From Candidatus Saccharibacteria bacterium UBA6575 (lineage in GTDB: Bacteria > Patescibacteriota > Saccharimonadia > Saccharimonadales > Saccharimonadaceae), in contig DJJF01000016.1 of assembly GCA_002434005.1 (NCBI GenBank), positions 16,435 to 28,551 of the forward strand: a stretch of 12,117 nucleotides of DNA. Reading direction: 5' to 3'. The position numbers and the translations under genes are program-made. Below, piece by piece: positions 1 to 6,656 of the stretch. Each line of letters starts with the position of its first letter. The first letter of the stretch is position 1. Under the pieces are notes generated by a model. The model was not told the origin of the DNA and did no database searches. It saw only the letters and a list, made by a program, of their open reading frames with translations.

Positions 1-571
1 GCTCAGCCAAATCTTTACCAATCACAGCTACATTCGTGTCTTCTGTGCCTACGAACACTTTACCGCTCGTCCAGGTGACTGTGCTACCACCGAATGTTGA
101 TGCCAGTGATGTATCGCTAACGCCGGTTATTTGAACTGAGGTCATAGGGTTACCCATACCACCAGCTGGAGGAGCTTGTTGAGTAACGCTCGTACTCGTG
201 TTCTCATTAGCGCGGCGCTGGCCTAGTGTGTCGGCTTCAACGGCACTCTCAAGGTCCGTCGTGTCGTCGGTCGTTAGCCGATCACGCAGGCTGCTTGTGA
301 CCGATGAAACATGCGCGATATCACTTAACTTTGAAATTTGATCAGCAGTAAGCGCTTCGCCACCGCCTTCAAAACCCATAACACCAGCTGGCGATACGGA
401 TATGGTGTTACCGACTGAACTTTTAACGGTGTCTATCTTTGCTTGTACGGCCTGACGAGCCGCCAGCATGGCGAGAATCAGCCCTATGCTGATACTGAGT
501 ATGATGACGATGGATCCTGTACGGATAACGTTACGGAATGTATTGCGCATTCCGCGGCTGAGCGGATTCAT
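1..571 (-). CDS. ABC transporter permease, MacB/FtsX-like, N-terminal part (runs off left edge)
   Basis: Partial gene; 190 residues are visible from ATG at 571 and the frame is open to the window edge. Residues 1-18 are basic (MNPLSRGMRNTFRNVIRTGS), followed by one membrane segment at about 20-38 (IVIILSISIGLILAMLAA). The outside part then shows VSPAGVMGFEGGGEALTADQI and alternating beta/helix text, as in the MacB periplasmic core domain that follows the first transmembrane helix of MacB/LolC/FtsX-type permeases. Such permeases work with an ATPase to export peptides or to act mechanically on the envelope; the three C-terminal membrane helices expected of the family would lie beyond the edge. 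Residues 115-145 are a Gln/Asn/Thr/Pro/Gly-rich insertion. AAAGGAAAGG lies upstream but is rather far (about 14 bases) from the ATG; the in-frame ATG at 550 has no better site. Which ATPase it pairs with cannot be seen. Confidence 0.8.
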   Translation of the reverse strand, partial: MNPLSRGMRNTFRNVIRTGSIVIILSISIGLILAMLAARQAVQAKIDTVKSSVGNTISVSPAGVMGFEGGGEALTADQISKLSDIAHVSSVTSSLRDRLTTDDTTDLESAVEADTLGQRRANENTSTSVTQQAPPAGGMGNPMTSVQITGVSDTSLASTFGGSTVTWTSGKVFVGTEDTNVAVIGKDLAE

Positions 572-650
572 GTTGCTTTTACTTACCTTTCCTTTGGTTG
601 ATTCATTGGGTACGAAAGCAGTATCGCAAGTGGCGGCTTAAGCAAAGCTT

Positions 651-672
651 AAACCCGCATTGCTGCGGGTTT
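651..672 (-). terminator. Hairpin terminator after the 694-1704 gene
   Basis: A perfect 9-bp inverted repeat (AAACCCGCA / TGCGGGTTT) with a 4-base loop lies 22 bases past the stop codon of the DUF916-like gene. The transcript arm ends in GGGTTTAA, so the U-tract is short. A second weak repeat (TTAAGC AAA GCTTAA, 638-652) overlaps it. It separates that gene from the ABC permease gene downstream. Confidence 0.65.
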
Positions 673-693
673 AGTTAGTATAATTCTGTGTTA

Positions 694-1704
694 TTAGTAT
701 CGACGTCGATGTCGACGACGACCACCTCCGCCACCTAGAATGCGGCGCTTATAGCTACGAAGGAAGAACCAAATACCAACGATCAGAAGGATAAGACCAA
801 GTACCGCACCAATAGCGATGTAAATCAGGTGCATCGGAATGACCCAGAATGATTTCTTAACCTCGATTGTTTGATTCTTTTCACCGTAGGTAAAGGTAGC
901 AGTTACCTCGTAATTACCGAAAGTTTCAATATTCTTGAGTCCAGTTTCCCATCTGCGCGCGCTATCGGGCAAAATGACATCGCGTGGAGTCTTGTTATTG
1001 AAATCCGCGTCGTATACTACCTTTTTATCTTTCGTGACAGAAATCTTACCCATCGGGCCAATCTGCACATTACCGTCGTTCTTGAAACGATACGTCACCT
1101 GAAGATCATCCGGTGTATTGAAATAGTTGCCTGATTTGCCCTTCTGCTGCACTTGAAAGTCCGTTAGACTTAGGGTCTCTTCAACTGGTCCCGGCACGCG
1201 CATAAGGATGAGTGATGCTACGCTGGCGCTCAAGTTTACCTGCCCACCCTCATCTGGTGATGTTGGAGCAAAACGAATAGCACCAAAGTATCCACCGGCC
1301 TGGGCCGTTTGTGGGACGGTGATGGTTACATCGATCACTTTCGACTGACGTGCCGGTATCGTCACATCTGCGAGTGGTGCCATAAAGCGTTTTAAGCTGT
1401 GCGTAGGAGCAAACTTGTCAGCATCGAGTATAAGTGCCGGTGTACCACGTTCGTCACCCGCAATAAAGTCATTCTGAACTGGCCGCACGGTTACCAGTCC
1501 ATCGGTAATATTTGAAACTGTTACCTTAAGAATTTTTTTCTCGCCCGCTTTTATTTCTACATCGGCTCGAACAGGGGTTACCTTGAGCGTATTGGCAGTA
1601 GCTGCGAAAGTATCGCTTGCTGTAAGGGCTATTACCGCGAAAGCCACGATTATGCCAGCCAGAATGATTCGTAGGTCCACCAGCAATCGTTGGTTCAGAA
1701 GCAC
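694..1704 (-). CDS. Membrane-anchored DUF916-like (WxL-interacting-like) surface protein A
   Basis: 336 residues, GTG start at 1704 with AAAGGGA five bases upstream (1710-1716). A signal segment covers about 10-35. Residues 38-147 look like the DUF916 beta-sandwich: LKVTPVRADVEIKAGEKK, then SLKRFM and PARQSKVIDVTITVP, ending AGGYFGAIRFAP. Families of this kind (WxL-interacting proteins of Gram-positive bacteria) have a peptidoglycan-binding DUF916 domain, a second beta domain, one membrane helix and a short basic tail. The same order is seen here: second beta region about 175-288, helix 292-316, then a tail with five Gly and a run of Arg (GGGGGRRRHRRRY). It is a paralogue of the 5543-6619 product; both share a GG(Q/N)VxLSASxxxLxxxxVPG stretch. 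It follows the secreted WxL-like gene 1829-2998 but has its own promoter. The fold assignment is by pattern only; function as a wall or partner-protein anchor is inferred. Confidence 0.75.
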   Translation of the reverse strand: MLLNQRLLVDLRIILAGIIVAFAVIALTASDTFAATANTLKVTPVRADVEIKAGEKKILKVTVSNITDGLVTVRPVQNDFIAGDERGTPALILDADKFAPTHSLKRFMAPLADVTIPARQSKVIDVTITVPQTAQAGGYFGAIRFAPTSPDEGGQVNLSASVASLILMRVPGPVEETLSLTDFQVQQKGKSGNYFNTPDDLQVTYRFKNDGNVQIGPMGKISVTKDKKVVYDADFNNKTPRDVILPDSARRWETGLKNIETFGNYEVTATFTYGEKNQTIEVKKSFWVIPMHLIYIAIGAVLGLILLIVGIWFFLRSYKRRILGGGGGRRRHRRRY

Positions 1705-1734
1705 GTTATTCCCTTTTTTACGTAATTACTCTCA

Positions 1735-1762
1735 ATCATAACAGATGCGGTTATGTTTGCAA
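1735..1762 (-). promoter_or_regulatory. Promoter of the 694-1704 gene
   Basis: On the minus strand, TTGCAA (1757-1762), a 16-base spacer and TATGAT (1735-1740), with a TG one base upstream of the -10 box (TGTTATGAT), match an extended -10 housekeeping promoter. It lies between the terminator of the upstream gene and the GTG start at 1704, leaving a leader of about 25 bases that carries the ribosome site. Confidence 0.55.
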
Positions 1763-1782
1763 GCCTGTCTGCAACCTCACAA

Positions 1783-1810
1783 AAACTCCCGCCTCCATTG
1801 ACGGGAGTTT
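1783..1810 (-). terminator. Hairpin terminator after the 1829-2998 gene
   Basis: A perfect 9-bp inverted repeat (AAACTCCCG / CGGGAGTTT) with a 10-base loop begins 18 bases past the TAG stop. On the minus strand it is followed by a T-run (GTTTTTGTG), as in an intrinsic terminator. Confidence 0.8.
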
Positions 1811-1828
1811 GCTTAGATTTGATTGATC

Positions 1829-2998
1829 CTAGAACTTACCAGTTGCGATAAGGCTTAGATCTGCCGAGTAGAGACCAGCCGCAGTGTTATTCGCTGCGCT
1901 TGCTCCGAAGGTCAATGGCATCCCCATGTTATTTACAGGCGCACTGTTAGTATCAAGAATAGGGTCGCCGTAGGTACTTGTGACACCAGTAGCGTCACCT
2001 GATACGTATCCCATTCGATAGACCGAGCTACTGTAGAATGCAACACCTGCTCCGGCACCGTCAGCATCGTACGGTTGAAGTGCTCCGTTGTAATTGCTTC
2101 CTGCGCCAGCAGCTGTTCCGGTGCGTACACCAAACTTGGCCTGGCCTTGCGTGATGTTGCTCGTGTCTGTGGCGGGTGCGATTCCACAACCTGCTGCATT
2201 GCTTGCAGCCCCTGCCCGGACTAAGCCACCACAGCCAAGCGTGCTGCTCTTGAGGCTGATGATTGCCCCGTTTACTGCATTGGTTGAAATCTGAGTTTGG
2301 ACAGTACCGGTGTAGACGTTGTTTGAATCGAGAGCAATCACACCGCCAACATCAGCACCAAGTTTCAGTGTCGGAGCTGTCGCTACACCAGTACAATTCT
2401 CGCTGAATGCAGTACTGCCACCAGCTACACAGAATGTCATGCTTTCAAGGACAGCACCTGAAACGCCAATCGTCGGAGTTATTGACATCGCGACACCACC
2501 GTCATCAATATGAGTACCTGGAGTTTCAGAATCGTAAGCAGCAGAACCGCCATCGGCGTAGGTCAAGATACGAGCGTATAGAGGACCCGCTGCGTCAGGG
2601 TTATTAACACCTGTTAGAACGATAGTGTTCTCTACGTCAGCCGTGATCGTTCCATCTGCGATAAATGTATTCACATCAGAGTTGGTGCCGTCCTTAGTAA
2701 ACCCACTTGCTGCAGCCGAAGAAACGCTGAAACCGGCAGGTTCATCACATTCCGCACCAATAAGAGGTGAGCTTGTACTCGCACAGAAATCAAGGACGAT
2801 TTCGGCGGCGGCACTGTCTGGAGTAAATTTAATAGTATACTGTACTGCGTCCGCACCTGCAGACGAGCTACTTAATGCTACTGATCTTTGTGTTACCTGT
2901 GCAGCGAATACAATCGACGGTGCAATAAATGCGACCAGCAATGCAAACGCAGCTACCAAGTAGCCTTTTTGTTTGTCCACGAACCTAAAGGAAACCAT
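1829..2998 (-). CDS. Secreted cysteine-containing surface protein, WxL-like
   Basis: 389 residues from ATG at 2998, chosen because AGGAG lies seven bases upstream; an ATG 15 bases earlier (3013) would give five extra residues but has no ribosome site and would place this site inside the gene. A signal peptide covers about 1-33 (cut near VFA-AQV). No membrane helix follows, so the product should be released. The N-terminal region starts with TQRSVALSSS, a form of the (T/Q)ERSL.(L/V) motif also opening the 7836-9482 and 6657-7730 products, then LDFC (Cys72) and ECDEPAG (Cys84). A second block has IDDGGV...VLESMTFCV (Cys190, Cys202). Cys256 and Cys271 add a possible third disulfide. The end, AGLYSADLSLIATGKF, matches the other three secreted proteins and loosely the C-terminal YxxxLTWxL strand of WxL proteins. 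The DUF916-like gene lies directly downstream. No enzymatic motif is seen; a structural or adhesive role is inferred. Confidence 0.75.
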   Translation of the reverse strand: MVSFRFVDKQKGYLVAAFALLVAFIAPSIVFAAQVTQRSVALSSSSAGADAVQYTIKFTPDSAAAEIVLDFCASTSSPLIGAECDEPAGFSVSSAAASGFTKDGTNSDVNTFIADGTITADVENTIVLTGVNNPDAAGPLYARILTYADGGSAAYDSETPGTHIDDGGVAMSITPTIGVSGAVLESMTFCVAGGSTAFSENCTGVATAPTLKLGADVGGVIALDSNNVYTGTVQTQISTNAVNGAIISLKSSTLGCGGLVRAGAASNAAGCGIAPATDTSNITQGQAKFGVRTGTAAGAGSNYNGALQPYDADGAGAGVAFYSSSVYRMGYVSGDATGVTSTYGDPILDTNSAPVNNMGMPLTFGASAANNTAAGLYSADLSLIATGKF

Positions 2999-3005
2999 AT
3001 TCCTT

Positions 3006-3010
3006 CTCCT
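3006..3010 (-). promoter_or_regulatory. Ribosome binding site deciding the start at 2998
   Basis: AGGAG seven bases before the ATG at 2998, inside a longer purine run (GAGGAGAAGG). It supports 2998 over the upstream in-frame ATG at 3013. Just upstream, AACATT/AATGTT (3014-3028) could form a small A/T-rich hairpin in the leader. Confidence 0.7.
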
Positions 3011-3056
3011 CACAACATTTTTAATGTTTTTATTTTACTTTTGAAGTAACGTTAGC

Positions 3057-3087
3057 ATTGTAACATGGTTACGCTTGTTTTTGTCAA
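3057..3087 (-). promoter_or_regulatory. Promoter of the 1829-2998 gene
   Basis: On the minus strand, a perfect TTGACA (3082-3087) and an extended -10 box TGTTACAAT (hexamer 3057-3062) with a 19-base spacer. The spacer is longer than usual, but both boxes are strong. It starts about 20 bases after the stop of the beta-propeller gene and gives an A/T-rich leader of about 50 bases. Confidence 0.65.
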
Positions 3088-3108
3088 TAATTGTAGTTTT
3101 TTTAACTT

Positions 3109-4452
3109 TCATATACCTGTTTTAGCTGTAAAAATGTCACCATTATTGTTTGTATCCCCTCCCACCAAACCTCCATCATGTGACATAAATATTACTTCGC
3201 TTCCATCTAAGCTAATCGAGCTATAGTAGCTTGCATCCGAAGTTTGGGTGGAACTGTTACGTCTAGTAACTATCTGGGTAGTTCCGTCGACTATATCTCT
3301 TAAAAATACGTCAGTTTTACCGTTTGTATCGCCTGTCGTTAGGTCCGTAGCATTTGAAGCAAATACTATATATCTTCCGCTAAAATCAACTACGTTAGTT
3401 GATCTATCTTGAATGATACTAGTGCTTGACTGGCTATTGCTTGAGTCAAGATTAACTCTTTGAATTAAGCTATCCACCATATTAAAAGCAAAGAGGTCAA
3501 GTTTTGAATTTGTATCATTAGCAACTAGATTAGAAGCATGCGATTGGAACACTACAGTACTTCCGTTACAGGAAAGGTCAACCTCTCCAGATCCTCCAGA
3601 ACTATTGTTTCCATTGATAGTAATATTTGTTATATTATCATTCGAAAGCCTGTCAACAAGAAATACGTCTGCAAATCCGTTAGTATCGCCCGCAGCTAGA
3701 TCAGAAGCTGAACTTATAAACGCCACATACGAACCATCACAGCTAATAGCAGGCTTGACTGATGATCCGTTTCCAACAAAGCCGCTACTATTTTTACTAA
3801 TAAGGGTTGTGGTACCTAATTTTCTATCTCTAATGAAAATGTCGCTAAAATTGTTAGTGTCACCTGATACCAAGTTAGAAGCATCTGTGGAGAAAGTTAC
3901 AAACCGACCATCGGCAGATATATCAAAGAAACTAATCGAGCTATTTGACAGATCACCAGTTGTAGATAAACTTACGGTCTCAGTTGTATTATTTTTCAAA
4001 TCTCTCACATACACTTGCCACATGCCGTTTGACGCGTACATTGATGTGACTTGTACGTAATGCTTAAAGGCTACAAACCTTCCATTAGCACTCATTTTGA
4101 AACCTTCAGTACCCAGAGGCAGCTGAGCACCCGTATCTGATACATTAGCCCGTACGTTCTGTCCAAGTTTCCTGTCTCGGACGAAAACGTCTGGAGCATT
4201 ATTGCTATCTCCGTTCACAATATTAGGGTCATTAGTCGAGAAAGCTACATACCTACCATCTTGACTTAGTATAGGGGGGTCTTGGATATTACTTGTAGAA
4301 GACATCTGTGCTCCTAAATGGGTCAGATTCACTCTTTCAAATATATAAGGCATCGTTGCAGTGGCAAGACTGGTTTGAAGTGTGACTCCACCTATAACTA
4401 GGCCTGATATAATGTAGACACTAATTAGCTTAAGATTACTTCTTTTACTCAC
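3109..4452 (-). CDS. Secreted seven-bladed beta-propeller protein (PD40/TolB-like repeats)
   Basis: 447 residues from GTG at 4452, chosen because AAGGAGGG sits four bases upstream; an ATG at 4509 would add 19 residues but overlaps the promoter and ribosome site. Signal peptide about 1-33. Seven repeats of 50-60 residues follow, each with (D/N)GRYVAFSS-type and D(V/I)F(V/I)RDR-type strands, and in most a loop GDTNxxxD. These are PD40/WD40-like blades as in TolB-type propellers. The N-terminal RVNLTHLG..SSTSNI resembles the outer strand text of blade 5 (RVNLDSSNSQSSTSI), so it probably completes the last blade, closing a seven-bladed ring. The Asp/Asn-rich loops could bind a cation (inference). 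It has no membrane anchor. Its DNA is more AT-rich than its neighbours (28-30% G+C in two 60-base lines I counted, against 53% in a line at 8041), suggesting separate origin. Ligand unknown. Confidence 0.85.
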   Translation of the reverse strand: MSKRSNLKLISVYIISGLVIGGVTLQTSLATATMPYIFERVNLTHLGAQMSSTSNIQDPPILSQDGRYVAFSTNDPNIVNGDSNNAPDVFVRDRKLGQNVRANVSDTGAQLPLGTEGFKMSANGRFVAFKHYVQVTSMYASNGMWQVYVRDLKNNTTETVSLSTTGDLSNSSISFFDISADGRFVTFSTDASNLVSGDTNNFSDIFIRDRKLGTTTLISKNSSGFVGNGSSVKPAISCDGSYVAFISSASDLAAGDTNGFADVFLVDRLSNDNITNITINGNNSSGGSGEVDLSCNGSTVVFQSHASNLVANDTNSKLDLFAFNMVDSLIQRVNLDSSNSQSSTSIIQDRSTNVVDFSGRYIVFASNATDLTTGDTNGKTDVFLRDIVDGTTQIVTRRNSSTQTSDASYYSSISLDGSEVIFMSHDGGLVGGDTNNNGDIFTAKTGI

Positions 4453-4456
4453 TACA

Positions 4457-4464
4457 CCCTCCTT
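4457..4464 (-). promoter_or_regulatory. Ribosome binding site deciding the GTG start at 4452
   Basis: AAGGAGGG on the minus strand, four bases before GTG at 4452. It is the strongest Shine-Dalgarno match near this gene and places the start 19 codons inside the longest reading frame. Confidence 0.8.
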
Positions 4465-4474
4465 AGATACTACA

Positions 4475-4503
4475 AGCATAAGAAATGTATAAAAAAATAA
4501 CAA
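4475..4503 (-). promoter_or_regulatory. Possible promoter of the beta-propeller gene
   Basis: TTGTTA (4498-4503), 17-base spacer, TATGCT (4475-4480) on the minus strand. Each box matches the consensus at four of six positions and the spacer is ideal. It gives a leader of about 17 bases containing the AAGGAGGG site. Confidence 0.45.
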
Positions 4504-4570
4504 TATCAACGCGTCGAGGTTTGATTACTGCTTCCGGTTTTTTCAGTTTTAGATTATAGTCTCTACAGAA

Positions 4571-5494
4571 TCAGCTCTTGTAGGCTTCGCTTTCACGGAG
4601 CATGCGGTTACGCAGCGATACAACCTGGCTTTGCCTACCAAGCCAAAACGACAGCGGCAGCATGACCGCAGAAATTGCTGCAGGAATCCATAAGATCTTA
4701 GTTTGGCCTGAGCCTGCCGATTCATCATTCGACTTTGTCTGGCTAGCGGCATCCACTTTGCCATTCGCTACCGCAATTAGCGAAAGAAACGCAGTAACAC
4801 CATTTGTATCGGTCACCTTTACGTTAACCCGGTAAATACCAGCACGCTTATAGGTATGCGCAATGCCAACTACGCCTGCAAGCGCTTGGCTCTTTAGCTC
4901 TGGCGCCGAGCCGTCCCCCCAGTCTATGCTGAATGCGTAGGGCCCAGTTCCACCAGAAAGCTGGAGCGGCCACGAAAGTCCGCTACCAGCAGCAGCAGAT
5001 CGGCGCCCATACGAACTTGTTAGTGTAATTGACTGACCGAATGCCGAAAGGTTCGTATCAGTATACGTAACCGTAACAATCCCCGACTCAGGGCCTGCTT
5101 GATCAATCTCATCGTATACAAGCGCCGTCAGTTCATTACTCCCCGGGAACAGACTTACTTGCAAGCTAAAACTTCCGTTCGTACAGGTAATCGCTCCCAC
5201 CATTACACCGTTATTGAATATCTGCACCAGTAGATCGCCGGGGCATATTCCGCTGACAGTTATCGGAGATGTCGTAAATGAGGCGCCATTTCCGGGCGTC
5301 GTAATTGTAGCTCCTGTTGTAGGAGGAGCTTTCTTTTTAGTGGCTTCAATTCCGTACGACCCTGGCTTAGGATCAGGAGTCGGCAACGGAGTAAGTGCAT
5401 ATGCGTCAACAGCAAGTACCACAAGGGTCAGCGCAGCACATAGAGCACCTGCTAAAACAAGGAACATGTGTGTACGAAACGTGATTGTGTTCAT
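4571..5494 (-). CDS. Membrane-anchored Ig-like plus PKD-domain surface protein
   Basis: 307 residues, ATG at 5494. Signal segment about 8-33 (cut near AYA-LTP), then a Pro/Lys linker (34-60). Residues 62-145 form a bacterial Ig-like domain (TTPGNGASFTTSPITVSG, with Cys84 and Cys104 placed for a disulfide and GSNELTALVYD near its end). Residues about 155-243 form a PKD domain, shown by FSIDWGDGS (WGDG at 192-195) and HTYKRAGIYRVNVKVTDTNG. A Ser/Asn/Gln-rich spacer leads to one membrane helix (267-286) and a basic-to-mixed cytoplasmic tail. Such domains mediate protein or carbohydrate contacts outside the cell. It lies 48 bases after the DUF916-like gene 5543-6619, so it may be cotranscribed with it or use the TACAAT box at 5505-5510. 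There is no Shine-Dalgarno at usual spacing (GAAGGC is about 19 bases upstream). No catalytic motif is seen; partner unknown. Confidence 0.75.
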   Translation of the reverse strand: MNTITFRTHMFLVLAGALCAALTLVVLAVDAYALTPLPTPDPKPGSYGIEATKKKAPPTTGATITTPGNGASFTTSPITVSGICPGDLLVQIFNNGVMVGAITCTNGSFSLQVSLFPGSNELTALVYDEIDQAGPESGIVTVTYTDTNLSAFGQSITLTSSYGRRSAAAGSGLSWPLQLSGGTGPYAFSIDWGDGSAPELKSQALAGVVGIAHTYKRAGIYRVNVKVTDTNGVTAFLSLIAVANGKVDAASQTKSNDESAGSGQTKILWIPAAISAVMLPLSFWLGRQSQVVSLRNRMLRESEAYKS

Positions 5495-5504
5495 GCTTAC
5501 GCTT

Positions 5505-5510
5505 ATTGTA
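5505..5510 (-). promoter_or_regulatory. Possible -10 box close to the start at 5494
   Basis: TACAAT on the minus strand, ten bases before the ATG at 5494. No convincing -35 box lies 16-18 bases upstream. If used, the transcript would start only a few bases before the start codon, fitting the missing ribosome site. Confidence 0.3.
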
Positions 5511-5542
5511 GCCTTCTTAGGCGAGTTACAGAAGTACTGGGT

Positions 5543-6619
5543 TTATTTTCGACGCGGTGAGCGGCGAGCCGACGGACCGTTTACGGCTGTGCGGATGCGT
5601 CGGTAGAAGCGGAATCCGTGGTAGCCAACGAACGCTAGTACTACGAACATGACTATCAGGAACCAGAGCGGCAAGTACCAAAATGTTGCGGTACGTACGA
5701 TTTCCTGCGTGTTATTGCCGTTTTGACCGTAATACGCATCGAGCGTTACGGTATAGTGGCCAGGCCAGAGATCGGGTTCGGCACAACTACTTGATTTAGT
5801 CTTCGACCCATTAAAGTCTACTTCTTGAGATGCAAGCTTAATACAGCTCGTAAACGTACGCGACTGGCCGATAAGAGCTAGTGACTCATTTGGATTAATG
5901 TTCGATATGGTTTGAGCTTTCATAAACATGTGCTTGACCGTGATACTTCCGACGGGGCTTTCGGCGACATTACCATTGTTCTTCAATGTGTATGCAATAG
6001 CTTCAGGCTTATCCATTGTTATGAACGTATAACCTGCCTTTTTGTTACTGCCAGCGAGATGGTATGCACCAAACTTTTCAAGATTCAAATTTTCGTTCAC
6101 TTTACCTGGAACATTCGTGAACACGAGAGTGACTCCTGAAGCACTCAGGCCAACATTCCCTCCGTCTGCAGAGCCAGACGAGTAGACTATTGCACTGTAA
6201 TAGCTACCTGCGCCATGACCCGCAGGGAAAGCAATGCTCATATCGAGAGTGCGGCTTGCCTTCGGTGGAACGACAACTGTTTTTGGAACGCTTAAATACG
6301 GCTTGAGAGACCAGGTGGTTTGGGGCGCATCCTCATCGAGCATGAGCTTAGGAGTTCCACCATCATCATTGAAAGTGAAGTCTACAACTCGAAGAGATAG
6401 CTCGAGCGGAACTTCGTTATCCAGGTTACGAATTGTTAGCGTATCCTTAATGGACTTACCTTGCTCAATCGTATAATTTTTACGCGGTATAATGCTCAAC
6501 GCAGCCGATGATGCAGCAGATGCTGATGCCACCGGAAACAGAATGCTCACGCTCAGGACGGCCGCAATAGCGACCAACGCGGCATTTTTGAAGCTTTTCA
6601 TTGTCTTTATTTTCCCCAT
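5543..6619 (-). CDS. Membrane-anchored DUF916-like (WxL-interacting-like) surface protein B
   Basis: 358 residues from ATG at 6619; an in-frame ATG at 6601 (MKSFKNAALVAI) gives a more typical signal peptide and cannot be excluded, as neither has a good ribosome site. Signal segment to about residue 35 (ASASA-ASS). Residues 38-148 match the DUF916 pattern (LSIIPRKNYTIEQGKS, DDGGTPKLMLDED, WSLKPY, PPKASRTLDMSIAFPAG, AGSYYSAIVYSSG). A second beta region spans about 175-312, with YTLKNNGNVAESPVGSI paralleling YRFKNDGNVQIGPMGKI of the 694-1704 product, and Cys259 and Cys279 possibly bonded. One helix (315-333) and a basic tail (RFYRRIRTAVNGPSARRSPRRK minus its first residues) follow. It lies 37 bases downstream of the secreted gene 6657-7730, the same order as the second pair in this window. 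Role as a membrane partner or wall-binding anchor for the secreted protein is inferred. Confidence 0.75.
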   Translation of the reverse strand: MGKIKTMKSFKNAALVAIAAVLSVSILFPVASASAASSAALSIIPRKNYTIEQGKSIKDTLTIRNLDNEVPLELSLRVVDFTFNDDGGTPKLMLDEDAPQTTWSLKPYLSVPKTVVVPPKASRTLDMSIAFPAGHGAGSYYSAIVYSSGSADGGNVGLSASGVTLVFTNVPGKVNENLNLEKFGAYHLAGSNKKAGYTFITMDKPEAIAYTLKNNGNVAESPVGSITVKHMFMKAQTISNINPNESLALIGQSRTFTSCIKLASQEVDFNGSKTKSSSCAEPDLWPGHYTVTLDAYYGQNGNNTQEIVRTATFWYLPLWFLIVMFVVLAFVGYHGFRFYRRIRTAVNGPSARRSPRRK

Positions 6620-6647
6620 GTTTACTCGAGTTATAAGTATAAGCCGT

Positions 6648-6653
6648 ATTGTA
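6648..6653 (-). promoter_or_regulatory. Possible extended -10 box between 6657-7730 and 5543-6619
   Basis: TGGTACAAT on the minus strand (hexamer 6648-6653) overlaps the stop codon region of the upstream gene and lies 28 bases before the ATG at 6619. No clear -35 box is visible. It could allow separate expression of the DUF916-like gene, although the 37-base gap also fits an operon. Confidence 0.3.
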
Positions 6654-6656
6654 CCA

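Noticed and set aside
2625..2963. A 112-residue open frame on the plus strand
   Set aside because: Antisense to the Ala/Ser/Thr-rich secreted protein; such compositions leave long open antisense frames. No recognisable features.
3006..3013. ATG at 3013 as the start of the 1829-2998 gene
   Set aside because: It would have no ribosome site and would bury AGGAG inside the coding region; ATG at 2998 is correctly spaced from that site.
3605..4060. A 151-residue open frame on the plus strand
   Set aside because: It lies wholly antisense to the beta-propeller gene, has no domain pattern, signal or ribosome site, and its codons mirror the repeated blades.
4453..4509. ATG at 4509 as the start of the propeller gene
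   Set aside because: The extra 19 residues add a second hydrophobic stretch, overlap the likely promoter, and ignore the AAGGAGGG site four bases before GTG 4452.
4510..4570. Possible terminator after the PKD gene (ACTG...CAGT near 4527-4550)
   Set aside because: Only a 4-bp stem with a long loop; not enough to call a terminator.
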